A DNA stretch of 64,000 nucleotides from Ancylomarina sp. DW003 (lineage in GTDB: Bacteria > Bacteroidota > Bacteroidia > Bacteroidales > Marinifilaceae), in assembly GCF_029029505.1 (NCBI RefSeq), contig NZ_JAKJSD010000011.1, positions 84,800 to 148,799 on the forward strand. Reading direction: 5' to 3'. The translations under genes and the position numbers were made by a program. The first letter of the stretch is position 1. The number at the start of each line of letters is the position of its first letter. Shown one piece after another: positions 26,534-34,593 of the stretch. The notes under the pieces were generated by a model that saw only the letters and a list, made by a program, of their open reading frames with translations, made no database searches and had not been told where the DNA came from.

Positions 26534-29392
26534 TTGAAAGTTAAAGCTGAACAAACCATAGAAAATGAACTGTTAGAAACCGAAAACATTGATGTTCTTG
26601 GTGCCAGAGTTCATAACCTAAAAGATATTGATGTTAGTATTCCTCGTAACCAACTTTCGGTTATTACCGGATTGAGTGGTAGTGGAAAATCCTCATTGGC
26701 TTTCGACACCATTTATGCCGAAGGTCAGCGTCGCTATATCGAAACTTTCTCAGCCTATGCGCGCCAATTTCTTGGTGGCATGGAACGACCTGATGTGGAT
26801 AAGATTACAGGATTGAGTCCGGTAATTGCCATCGAACAGAAGACGACCAATAAAAACCCACGTTCTACCGTAGGAACCATAACCGAGCTTTACGATTTTC
26901 TTCGATTACTTTATGCCAGAGCCAGTGTTGCCTATTCATACGAGACGGGTGAAAAGATGGTAAAGTATACCGATGAGCAAATTATTGAACTCATCTACAA
27001 TAAATTCAACGAAAAACGAATTTACATCCTTGCTCCTATTGTGAAAGGACGAAAAGGGCACTATAAAGAACTTTTTGAACAAATTCGAAAAAAGGGTTTC
27101 CTGTATGCGCGTGTTGATGGCGAAATTGTCGAATTGCTTCATGGCTTCAAAGTCGATCGTTATAAGAGTCACACCATCGAAATTTTAATTGACAAATTGG
27201 TGGTTGATGAAGTTGGCGATAAGCGACTAAAAGAATCTATTCAAATGGCTATGAAACATGGTAAGGGAATTACCATGATTATGGATAAGGATAGTGACGA
27301 AGTCAAATATTACAGTCGTCTATTGATGTGTCCCAGCACTGGACTTTCATACAACACGCCAGCACCTCACAGTTTTTCTTTTAACTCACCACATGGTGCC
27401 TGTCCAAAATGTAAAGGCCTTGGAAGAATTAGTGCTATCGATATTGAAAAAATTATTCCTGACAACAGCGTCAGTATACATGCAGGTGGCATTATTCCTC
27501 TCGGCAAATATAAAAACAGCCTCATCTTTTGGCAAATTGAAGCCATCGCACGTAAGTACGATTTCGATTTAAAAACACCTATTAAAGGCATTCCTGATGA
27601 AGCATTGAGCATTATTCTTGATGGCTCGAGTGAGACCTTTAAATTGGAAAATACGCCCTTGGGAAATTCATCAAACTATTTCTTAAGTTTCGATGGGGTT
27701 TTAAAATATATTTCCAATCAGGAAAGTAGCACGACTTCGAAAAAAGCGAAAAAGTGGGCTGAACAATTCATAAAAAATACACTTTGCCCTACTTGTGAAG
27801 GGCAACGACTTAAGAAGGAATCACTTTACTTTAAGATTCACGATAAAAACATTACCGATCTTGCTCAAATGGACTTAAGCCTTTTGAGTGAATGGTTTGC
27901 TACTGTTGAATCTCACATGAGTGATAAGCAACTCAAAATTGCATCAGAAGTCCTAAAAGAAATTCGCGATCGCCTTGAGTTCTTACTCGACGTTGGCTTG
28001 GAATATTTATCTCTAAACCGAAGTTCAATCAGTTTATCAGGTGGTGAGTCTCAACGTATCCGACTAGCAACTCAAATTGGTTCGCAACTGGTTAACGTAC
28101 TTTATATTCTCGATGAACCAAGTATTGGACTGCATCAGCGCGACAATCAAAAGTTGATTCAGTCCTTGCGTCAGCTTCGCGATTCAGGTAACTCAGTTGT
28201 AGTTGTTGAACACGATAAGGACATGATTGAATCTGCCGATTACGTGGTGGATATGGGACCTTTTGCAGGTAAGCATGGTGGTGAAATTGTATTTGCAGGT
28301 ACACCAGATAAAATGTTGAATGGCGATAGCCTGACATCACAATATATTAATGGCAAAAAGAGCATTCTTGTGCCTTCTGAAAGAAGAAAAGGAAATGGCA
28401 AAACGATAAAGCTTACAGGCTGTAAGGGGAATAACCTTAAGAATGTTGATGTCAGCTTCCCACTTGGCAAATTCATCTGTGTCACAGGTGTTTCCGGGAG
28501 TGGTAAGTCAAGTTTAATTAATGGTACCCTGCAACCAATCTTATCTCAACATTTTTATCGCTCAGTAAAAGATCCATTGGCATATGATAAGGTTAAAGGT
28601 ATCGATAATGTGGATAAAGTTGTTGAAGTAAATCAAGCACCACTTGGTAAAACGCCTAGATCGAATCCCGCTACCTATACCAATGTTTTTGGTGATATTC
28701 GTAAACTGTTCGAAAAATTACCTGAATCACAAATTCGTGGTTATAAGGCCGGACGATTCTCCTTTAATGTAAAAGGCGGACGTTGTGAAACTTGCCAGGG
28801 AGCTGGTGTTCGTGCTATCGAGATGAACTTCTTACCAGATGTTTATGTCCACTGCGACGAATGTAACGGGAAACGATACAATCGCGAAACTTTGGAGGTG
28901 CGTTACAAAGGAAAATCTATCGGTGATGTTCTGGATATGACCATCAATCAAGCCGTTGTATTCTTCGAAAAAATCCCGAATATTCTACCTAAGCTTAAAG
29001 TTTTACAAGAAGTTGGTCTAGGCTATATTACGCTTGGTCAACCCTCTACGACCCTTTCCGGTGGCGAATCGCAACGTGTAAAACTAGCAACTGAGCTTGC
29101 TAAACGAGATACGGGTAAAACCATGTATATTCTTGATGAACCCACTACTGGTCTTCATTTTGAAGATATTCGAGTTCTACTTGAGGTATTAGATCGTTTG
29201 GTAAACAAAGGCAATACAGTCTTGGTTATTGAACACAATATGGATGTGATTAAAGTTGCTGATCATGTGATTGATATCGGAAAAGAAGGTGGACGAAATG
29301 GTGGCGAAGTCATGTGTGTTGGAACGCCTGAAGAAGTCGCTGAATGCACAGAATCTTTCACGGCAAAGTTTTTAAAAGAAGAGCTGCTTTAA
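26534..29392 (+). CDS. uvrA: Excinuclease ABC subunit A
   Basis: The 952-residue DNA-damage sensor of nucleotide excision repair loads UvrB. Two ABC modules are visible: Walker A G-L-S-G-S-G-K-S-S-L-A-F near residue 47 and G-V-S-G-S-G-K-S-S-L-I-N near 655. Signatures are L-S-G-G-E-S-Q-R-I-R and L-S-G-G-E-S-Q-R-V-K; both Walker B regions read I-L-D-E-P. The C-terminal zinc module is intact (G-R-C-E-T-C...H-C-D-E-C). The first zinc module reads C-P-S-T where C-x-x-C is classical, so it may not bind zinc; this variation appears familiar among Bacteroidota UvrA. Translation starts at TTG. Confidence 0.93.
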   Translation: MKVKAEQTIENELLETENIDVLGARVHNLKDIDVSIPRNQLSVITGLSGSGKSSLAFDTIYAEGQRRYIETFSAYARQFLGGMERPDVDKITGLSPVIAIEQKTTNKNPRSTVGTITELYDFLRLLYARASVAYSYETGEKMVKYTDEQIIELIYNKFNEKRIYILAPIVKGRKGHYKELFEQIRKKGFLYARVDGEIVELLHGFKVDRYKSHTIEILIDKLVVDEVGDKRLKESIQMAMKHGKGITMIMDKDSDEVKYYSRLLMCPSTGLSYNTPAPHSFSFNSPHGACPKCKGLGRISAIDIEKIIPDNSVSIHAGGIIPLGKYKNSLIFWQIEAIARKYDFDLKTPIKGIPDEALSIILDGSSETFKLENTPLGNSSNYFLSFDGVLKYISNQESSTTSKKAKKWAEQFIKNTLCPTCEGQRLKKESLYFKIHDKNITDLAQMDLSLLSEWFATVESHMSDKQLKIASEVLKEIRDRLEFLLDVGLEYLSLNRSSISLSGGESQRIRLATQIGSQLVNVLYILDEPSIGLHQRDNQKLIQSLRQLRDSGNSVVVVEHDKDMIESADYVVDMGPFAGKHGGEIVFAGTPDKMLNGDSLTSQYINGKKSILVPSERRKGNGKTIKLTGCKGNNLKNVDVSFPLGKFICVTGVSGSGKSSLINGTLQPILSQHFYRSVKDPLAYDKVKGIDNVDKVVEVNQAPLGKTPRSNPATYTNVFGDIRKLFEKLPESQIRGYKAGRFSFNVKGGRCETCQGAGVRAIEMNFLPDVYVHCDECNGKRYNRETLEVRYKGKSIGDVLDMTINQAVVFFEKIPNILPKLKVLQEVGLGYITLGQPSTTLSGGESQRVKLATELAKRDTGKTMYILDEPTTGLHFEDIRVLLEVLDRLVNKGNTVLVIEHNMDVIKVADHVIDIGKEGGRNGGEVMCVGTPEEVAECTESFTAKFLKEELL

Positions 29393-29406
29393 TCCGTTTT
29401 TAGTGG

Positions 29407-29436
29407 TTGCTAATTGAGTAAAATATTTTACATTTG
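29407..29436 (+). promoter_or_regulatory. Bacteroidota-type promoter of the metal-uptake genes
   Basis: TTG (29407-29409), 19 bp, TACATTTG (29429-29436), 38 bp before the ATG at 29475. No convincing Zur palindrome was seen over it. Confidence 0.7.
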
Positions 29437-29474
29437 TTATTTGAAACTATTCTAAATTGAAGCATCAAAATCAA

Positions 29475-30344
29475 ATGAACAAAACCACACTAATTCTGTT
29501 ATTCTTCGGACTAAGTCTGGGATTTCAGGCCTGTAATTCAAAACAAAACAAAGTTGACGATAAACTAATTTCGGTTAGTATTCTACCTCAAAAGTACTTT
29601 ATTGAGCGTATTGCTGGTGAAGATTTCAAAGTAAACGTGTTGATTCCTCCAGGGGCAAGTCCTGCTAGCTACGAGCCTACTCCAAAGCAAATGCAGGATA
29701 TGTCAAAATCTGCAACCTACTTAAGAATCGGTCATATCCCATTCGAGAAAGCATGGTTAAACAAGCTATTGGAAGGCAACGATCATATTAAAAGCCTGGA
29801 TATGTCGGAAGGCATTGAACTAATCAGAGGTTCTGAAATTCGTCATGGCGATCATTTCCACGAAGGTGGTATCGACCCACATATTTGGTCATCTCCAAAA
29901 ACAAGCAAACAAGTTATTGCAAACACTTATAAGGTTTTGGTACAACTAGCTCCTGAAAAGGAGAAAGAGTACACTAGCAATTACATGAAGCTAATGTCGG
30001 ACATCAATGTAATGGATAAAGGTGCTGAAACCATCTTTGCCCAGAAGCCAAATAAAGCATTTATGATCTACCACCCTGCTCTTTCGTATATGGCGAGAGA
30101 TTATGGATTCACACAAATTTCCATTGAACACGATGGCAAAACACCTTCGCCTGCTCACATGAAAAATATGCTGGAATTAGCTAAAAAGCATCAAATCAAA
30201 ACTGTTTTTCTTCAGAAACAATTCAATATGGATAATGCTAAAGTCATTGCCAAAGAGATTAATGCTGAACTTATCCAGATTGACCCACTTAGTGAAGATT
30301 GGTTGGCTGAAATGAACCGAATTATGGGTTACCTTAAAAAGTGA
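29475..30344 (+). CDS. znuA: Metal ABC transporter substrate-binding lipoprotein (ZnuA/TroA type)
   Basis: The ATG at 29475 gives 289 residues, with lipobox L-G-F-Q-A-C (Cys ~17). The cluster A-1 binding-protein fold is recognised by S-I-L-P-Q-K-Y-F-I-E-R-I-A-G, the helix-ending H-I-P-F-E-K-A-W, a short His loop (HGDHFHEGGIDPHIW), I-Y-H-P-A-L-S-Y and the C-terminal I-D-P-L-S-E-D. His ligands in these segments point to Zn or Mn. Together with the ATPase and permease genes that follow it makes a complete ABC importer. The 228 bp gap to the ATPase gene holds duplicated low-complexity repeats, so co-transcription is uncertain. Confidence 0.85.
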   Translation: MNKTTLILLFFGLSLGFQACNSKQNKVDDKLISVSILPQKYFIERIAGEDFKVNVLIPPGASPASYEPTPKQMQDMSKSATYLRIGHIPFEKAWLNKLLEGNDHIKSLDMSEGIELIRGSEIRHGDHFHEGGIDPHIWSSPKTSKQVIANTYKVLVQLAPEKEKEYTSNYMKLMSDINVMDKGAETIFAQKPNKAFMIYHPALSYMARDYGFTQISIEHDGKTPSPAHMKNMLELAKKHQIKTVFLQKQFNMDNAKVIAKEINAELIQIDPLSEDWLAEMNRIMGYLKK

Positions 30345-30490
30345 AAGAGTAAAAAAGTAAATGAGTGAATGTGCCAGACGATCTTGATACTTGATACTCA
30401 AACCTTGATACTTGTAACTAAATGAGTGAAAAGGTGAAAGAGTAAAAAAGTAAATGAGCGAATGTGCCAGACGGTCTTGATACTTGATAC
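30341..30490. repeat. Duplicated ~57 bp intergenic repeat
   Basis: Copy 1 (30341-30397) and copy 2 (30434-30490) share GTGAAAGAGTAAAAAAGTAA, then ATGAG[T/C]GAATGTGCCAGACG and TCTTGATACTTGATAC, with two mismatches; offset 93 bp. Between and after them are further TTGATACTTG / CCGATACTT units. The GTGAAAGAGTAA motif recurs after znuB (32173-32240). It overlaps the znuA stop by four bases. Confidence 0.85.
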
Positions 30491-30572
30491 CCGATACTTA
30501 ATCTTCATACTCCCTTGATGCTTTCTGCAAAATACTTTGTATTTTGTATCTGCTCAAATCAACAAAAATAAA

Positions 30573-31310
30573 ATGACCAAATTACTGGAACTGAAATCGG
30601 TTTATGCTGGTTACGACAATAAAGTTGTCTTAAAGGATGTGAACCTCACAGTTAAGGAAAATGATTTCTTAGGCGTTATTGGACCTAATGGAGGAGGAAA
30701 AACAACTCTACTTAAGGTGATTTTGGGTTTAATCAAACCCATCGAAGGGTTGGTTGAATTCAATAATATTGATGATAACCTAATTGGTTATTTACCTCAG
30801 ATTAACACCATAGACCAAAAGTTTCCAATTCCTGTTCGAGAGGTTGTTTTGTCAGGCTTAATGTCGCATAAAAAATTGTTTGGGAGATACAGAAACGAAG
30901 ACAAAGAGAAAGCTAAAGCTCTTATGGAGCAAATGGGTATTCTTCACCTTAGAAATAAGAATATTGGAGAACTATCAGGAGGTCAGTTGCAACGTGTTTT
31001 TCTTTGTAGAGCCATAATTTCTGATCCACAGATTTTAATATTAGATGAGCCTGACACCTATGTTGATAGTCATTTCGAAACGGAATTGTATGGTGTTTTA
31101 GATCAGCTCAACGATCATATGGCTATTATTGTTGTTTCGCATGATGTAGGAACCATCAGTTCACATGTAAAAACCATAGCCTGTGTTAACGGAAGCTTGT
31201 GTTATCACGATTCGAACATTATTAACGAAGAACAGCTTAAAACTTATAATTGTCCTATCGATTTGATTACACATGGCGAAGTTCCTCATCGCGTTTTAAA
31301 AAAGCACTAA
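30573..31310 (+). CDS. znuC: Metal ABC transporter ATPase (ZnuC type)
   Basis: The ATG at 30573 (MTKLLELKSVYAGYDNKVVL) is preferred over the longer open frame from 30537, giving 245 residues. The ATPase shows Walker A G-P-N-G-G-G-K-T-T-L-L, a Q-loop in Y-L-P-Q, signature L-S-G-G-Q-L-Q-R-V-F and Walker B I-L-D-E-P-D. It energises uptake through the permease encoded 37 bp downstream. Confidence 0.9.
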   Translation: MTKLLELKSVYAGYDNKVVLKDVNLTVKENDFLGVIGPNGGGKTTLLKVILGLIKPIEGLVEFNNIDDNLIGYLPQINTIDQKFPIPVREVVLSGLMSHKKLFGRYRNEDKEKAKALMEQMGILHLRNKNIGELSGGQLQRVFLCRAIISDPQILILDEPDTYVDSHFETELYGVLDQLNDHMAIIVVSHDVGTISSHVKTIACVNGSLCYHDSNIINEEQLKTYNCPIDLITHGEVPHRVLKKH

Positions 31311-31347
31311 ACCTAATTCGTAACAGACAATTTGAAATCAGAATTTC

Positions 31348-32184
31348 ATGAACGAAATCGTTGAATTATTAAGTTATACTTTTTTCCAAAATGCAATGGG
31401 CGCAGCCATTCTGGCAAGTATATCATGTGGTATAATTGGAACTTATATTGTCGCACGCCGTATTGTATTTATTAGTGGTGGTATAACGCATGCATCCTTT
31501 GGGGGAATTGGCATCGCCTGGTTTTTAGGTTTGAACCCTGTACTTGGCGCTGCGGTATTTGGTGTATTCTCGGCTTTGGGTATCGAATGGGTATCGAAAA
31601 AAACTGATGTTCGGCAAGATTCAGTTATTGGTATTCTTTGGGCACTTGGTATGGCTCTGGGTATCATTTTCATTTATATGACACCTGGTTATGCCCCAAA
31701 CCTAATGTCCTATCTTTTTGGTAGTATCCTTACGGTTTCGAGCCTCGATTTATACCTACTCTCAGCCTTATGCGTCCTTACTATATTGGTGTTTGCATTT
31801 ATGATGCGTCCGATAGTTTATGTAGCCTTTGATGAAGGTTACGCTCAAACCCATAAAGCGCCCGTACAGTTTCTCAATTATCTGATGATTGCCTTGGTTG
31901 CTTTAGCTATTGTTTTAAACATTCGGGTCGTGGGTATTATTTTGGTTATTTCATTTTTAACCATCCCCCAAACCATATCCAATATGTTTACTCAAGATTT
32001 TGGTAAAATGATTTTGGGAGCCATCGGTTTTGGTATACTTGGCTCACTGTTAGGACTCTTTATGGCTTATAAATTGAATGTACCATCAGGTGCAACCATT
32101 ATCTTTTCGTTCGTCATTTTATTTATCCTTGCTAAAGTGATTCAACTAAGTCTTTTAAAGTTGAGTAAAAAGGTGAAAGAGTAA
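31348..32184 (+). CDS. znuB: Metal ABC transporter permease (ZnuB type)
   Basis: 278 residues with about eight or nine membrane helices of the ABC-3 family. Recognisable elements are the N-terminal F-x-Q-N-A-M-G-A-A-I-L, the S-G-G-I-T-H-A-S-F-G-G-I-G segment, and R-V-V-G-I-I-L-V-I-S-F-L-T-I-P near the C-terminus. It forms the membrane pore of the znuABC importer. Confidence 0.9.
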   Translation: MNEIVELLSYTFFQNAMGAAILASISCGIIGTYIVARRIVFISGGITHASFGGIGIAWFLGLNPVLGAAVFGVFSALGIEWVSKKTDVRQDSVIGILWALGMALGIIFIYMTPGYAPNLMSYLFGSILTVSSLDLYLLSALCVLTILVFAFMMRPIVYVAFDEGYAQTHKAPVQFLNYLMIALVALAIVLNIRVVGIILVISFLTIPQTISNMFTQDFGKMILGAIGFGILGSLLGLFMAYKLNVPSGATIIFSFVILFILAKVIQLSLLKLSKKVKE

Positions 32185-32801
32185 GTGAGTGAAGGTGTGA
32201 ATGAATGAAAAAGTTAAAGAGTAAAGAGGTGAAAGAGTTAATGAAATTACGAATTACGAATGAGCGATGTATTGAGCTTGTCGAAATATGAAAGTGTGAA
32301 TAGAAAAATATAAAATTCTATTATTTACTATTGTAAATACACCCTTTCGTCTATCGACACTTTCCCTAAAAGGGAAAGATTAGAGTACAAAACTTAGAAT
32401 ATTAATTCAAAGCTTTGTTTTTCTTTCTCCACTTTTAGGGGAGATGTCCGAAGGACAGAGGGGTGTTCAACTTTTACTGTTTTATGAGTAAACTCTGTAA
32501 TCCGTGATAAATTCGCGACATCTGTGTTTAACGCAAAAGGGATAGAAGCATGTGTTTGAGCTCCTTTGTTCATTTTTTTTCGGACAAAGAGCGAGTGCGG
32601 ATAGCCCGACCCGAAGGGGTTTGCCCCAATTAGTATTGATAAGCGTGCAGATGTGTGCTCTGGAAAAAAAGTTTAATTTCTTTTATTTAGAATTAGAATT
32701 AATAAATTAGCAGGAAATTTGTCAGATCGCCCTTTTAGAATGAAATAAGTAACAGATCTGAAATACATTAGATATTCATAAACTAAACAACACAAATAAA
32801 A
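32185..32801. other. Repeat-rich intergenic region before lpdA
   Basis: 617 bp without a gene. In order: degenerate GTGAAAGAGTAA-type repeats (32173-32243); ATTGAGCTTGTCGAAAT (32271-32287), whose complement TTCGACAAGCTCAAT is a common intergenic motif in Bacteroidota; an imperfect inverted-repeat element (32339-32466); and a more GC-rich block with GATAGCCCGACCCGAAGGGG (32601-32620). The lpdA promoter was not identified. Confidence 0.7.
32339..32466. repeat. MITE-like inverted-repeat element
   Basis: The left end ACACCCTTTCGTCTATCGAC... (32339-32378) and the right end ...CTTTTAGGGGAGATGTCCGA to GGGTGT (32423-32466) are imperfect inverted copies (roughly 70% by eye). They contain the CTTTCCCTAAAAGGGAAAG and GTCCGAAGGAC sub-palindromes. 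It has no coding capacity. Confidence 0.55.
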
Positions 32802-34196
32802 ATGACTTACGATTTAATAGTAGTAGGAAGTGGACCAGGTGGTTATGTTGCTGCCATTAGAGGGGCACAATTGGGTATGAACGTTGCCGTAGTTGAACGT
32901 GCTGAACTAGGTGGTATTTGTTTAAACTGGGGATGTATCCCAACCAAATCCTTATTAAAATCAGCTCAGGTTTACGATTATATGAAGCATTCTGCTGATT
33001 ATGGTATAGCTGTTGAAGGTGAAATTAAGCCTGATTTTGAAAAGATAGTTGAGCGTAGCCGTGGGGTTGCTAATAAGATGAGTGCCGGTATTCAGTACTT
33101 ACTTAAAAAGAATAAGGTTACTGTGATCAATGGTTTTGGTAAACTTACTGTTGACAAAAAGCTGGAGGTTTTAGCTGAAGATGGTAGCAAAACAAACTAC
33201 GAGGCTAAGCACATTATTTTAGCTACAGGTGCTCGCTCTCGCGAATTGCCAAACTTACCACAGGATGGTAAAAAAATCATTGGTTACCGTAAGGCGCTAA
33301 CGCTTGACAAATTACCTAAATCGATGATTGTTGTTGGTTCCGGTGCTATTGGGTCTGAGTTTGCTTACTTCTACTCAAGTTTGGGAACTCAAGTCACTTT
33401 AGTTGAGTTTATGCCAACCATTCTTCCTATTGAGGACGAAGAGGTTTCTAAGCAAATGGGACGTTCTTTCAAGAAGAATAAAATTAAAGTCATGGTGAAA
33501 TCTTCAGTTGAGTCGGTTGAAGGCGAAGAGGGTGACTTGAAAGTAAACATCAAGAATAAAAAAGGTGAGATTGAAGTTCACGAATGTGAGATTGTTCTTT
33601 CTGCCGTAGGTATTTCACCAAATACCGAGAACATTGGACTTGAAGAAGCTGGTGTTGAAACTAAAAACGGACGTGTTGTTGTTGATGACTATTTCCGTAC
33701 CAATGTTGAAGGCGTTTATGCTATTGGTGATATTCTGGAAGGTCCTGCTTTAGCTCACGTTGCTTCGGCTGAAGGGATCTGTTGTGTTGAGAAAATTATG
33801 GGAATGAATGTTGAGCCTATCGACTACACAACCATTCCTGGATGTACATATACCACACCTGAAGTTGCTTCGATGGGATTAACTGAGAAAGCGGCTAAGG
33901 AAGCCGGTCACGAAATTAAGGTGGGTAAATTCCCATTCTCTGCTTCGGGTAAGGCTAGTGCTGCCGGTGCAAACGAAGGTTTCGTTAAACTGATTTTCGA
34001 TGCTAAATATGGCGAGCTTTTAGGTGCGCATATGGTAGGTGCTAACGTAACCGAAATGATTGCTGAATTGGTTACGGCTCGTAAGCTTGAAACAACAGGT
34101 CACGAGTTAATTAAAGCTATCCACCCTCACCCAACCATGAGTGAAGCGGTAATGGAAGCTGCTGCAGCTGCTTATGATGAAGTGATTCATATCTAA
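32802..34196 (+). CDS. lpdA: Dihydrolipoyl dehydrogenase
   Basis: The 464-residue flavoprotein reoxidises dihydrolipoamide in 2-oxoacid dehydrogenase and glycine cleavage complexes. Sequence features are the FAD motif G-S-G-P-G-G-Y-V-A-A near residue 10, the redox-active disulfide in G-G-I-C-L-N-W-G-C-I-P-T-K, the NAD motif V-G-S-G-A-I-G-S-E-F, A-I-G-D-I, and the C-terminal H-P-H-P-T-M-S-E-A-V-M-E-A catalytic His-Glu. No other complex subunits are adjacent, so this is a stand-alone copy. Confidence 0.95.
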   Translation: MTYDLIVVGSGPGGYVAAIRGAQLGMNVAVVERAELGGICLNWGCIPTKSLLKSAQVYDYMKHSADYGIAVEGEIKPDFEKIVERSRGVANKMSAGIQYLLKKNKVTVINGFGKLTVDKKLEVLAEDGSKTNYEAKHIILATGARSRELPNLPQDGKKIIGYRKALTLDKLPKSMIVVGSGAIGSEFAYFYSSLGTQVTLVEFMPTILPIEDEEVSKQMGRSFKKNKIKVMVKSSVESVEGEEGDLKVNIKNKKGEIEVHECEIVLSAVGISPNTENIGLEEAGVETKNGRVVVDDYFRTNVEGVYAIGDILEGPALAHVASAEGICCVEKIMGMNVEPIDYTTIPGCTYTTPEVASMGLTEKAAKEAGHEIKVGKFPFSASGKASAAGANEGFVKLIFDAKYGELLGAHMVGANVTEMIAELVTARKLETTGHELIKAIHPHPTMSEAVMEAAAAAYDEVIHI

Positions 34197-34593
34197 AAGA
34201 CGATATACACAATTATATATTAGAGAGGATATCCAACAGGATATTCTCTTTTTGTTTTTAGTACATATTAGTAATAACTAAATTTCATACAATGTCTCTT
34301 TTTCATTTAACCAGATGACATATTGATCCGACAATTATCTACTAAAACATGAAATTCTAATAATTACTACTCATTGATTATTTAATATAAAAATAAATTA
34401 TTGTAAATTCGACCTGATCATAAAAATCAACTAGGAAGTTAACTACCAAAATCAAGAGGAGAGAAGAATTTATCTGGAAGTAAAAGAGGTGTAAGATTGA
34501 TTATAAAAATTAGAGTTACAAATCACTCAACATGGTGGGCGTTTATTCATAATTAAACAAACACCAAAATACTAATCATTAAAAATTACTATT
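34197..34593. other. Intergenic region lpdA / T9SS protein
   Basis: 397 bp. Besides the terminator at its left end it is AT-rich, with no gene, RNA or clear promoter match recognised. Confidence 0.5.
34224..34254 (+). terminator. Terminator after lpdA
   Basis: An 11-pair stem (34224-34234 with 34239-34249, one G-T pair) and AACA loop, followed by TTTTTG. Confidence 0.85.

Noticed and set aside
26534..29392. Loss of a Cys in the first UvrA zinc module as a defect
   Set aside because: The rest of the protein is intact and this substitution seems usual in the group, so it is lineage variation and not decay.
30341..30490. Possible CRISPR array between znuA and znuC
   Set aside because: Only two copies, with the intervening sequence composed of related motifs rather than unique spacers, and no cas genes.
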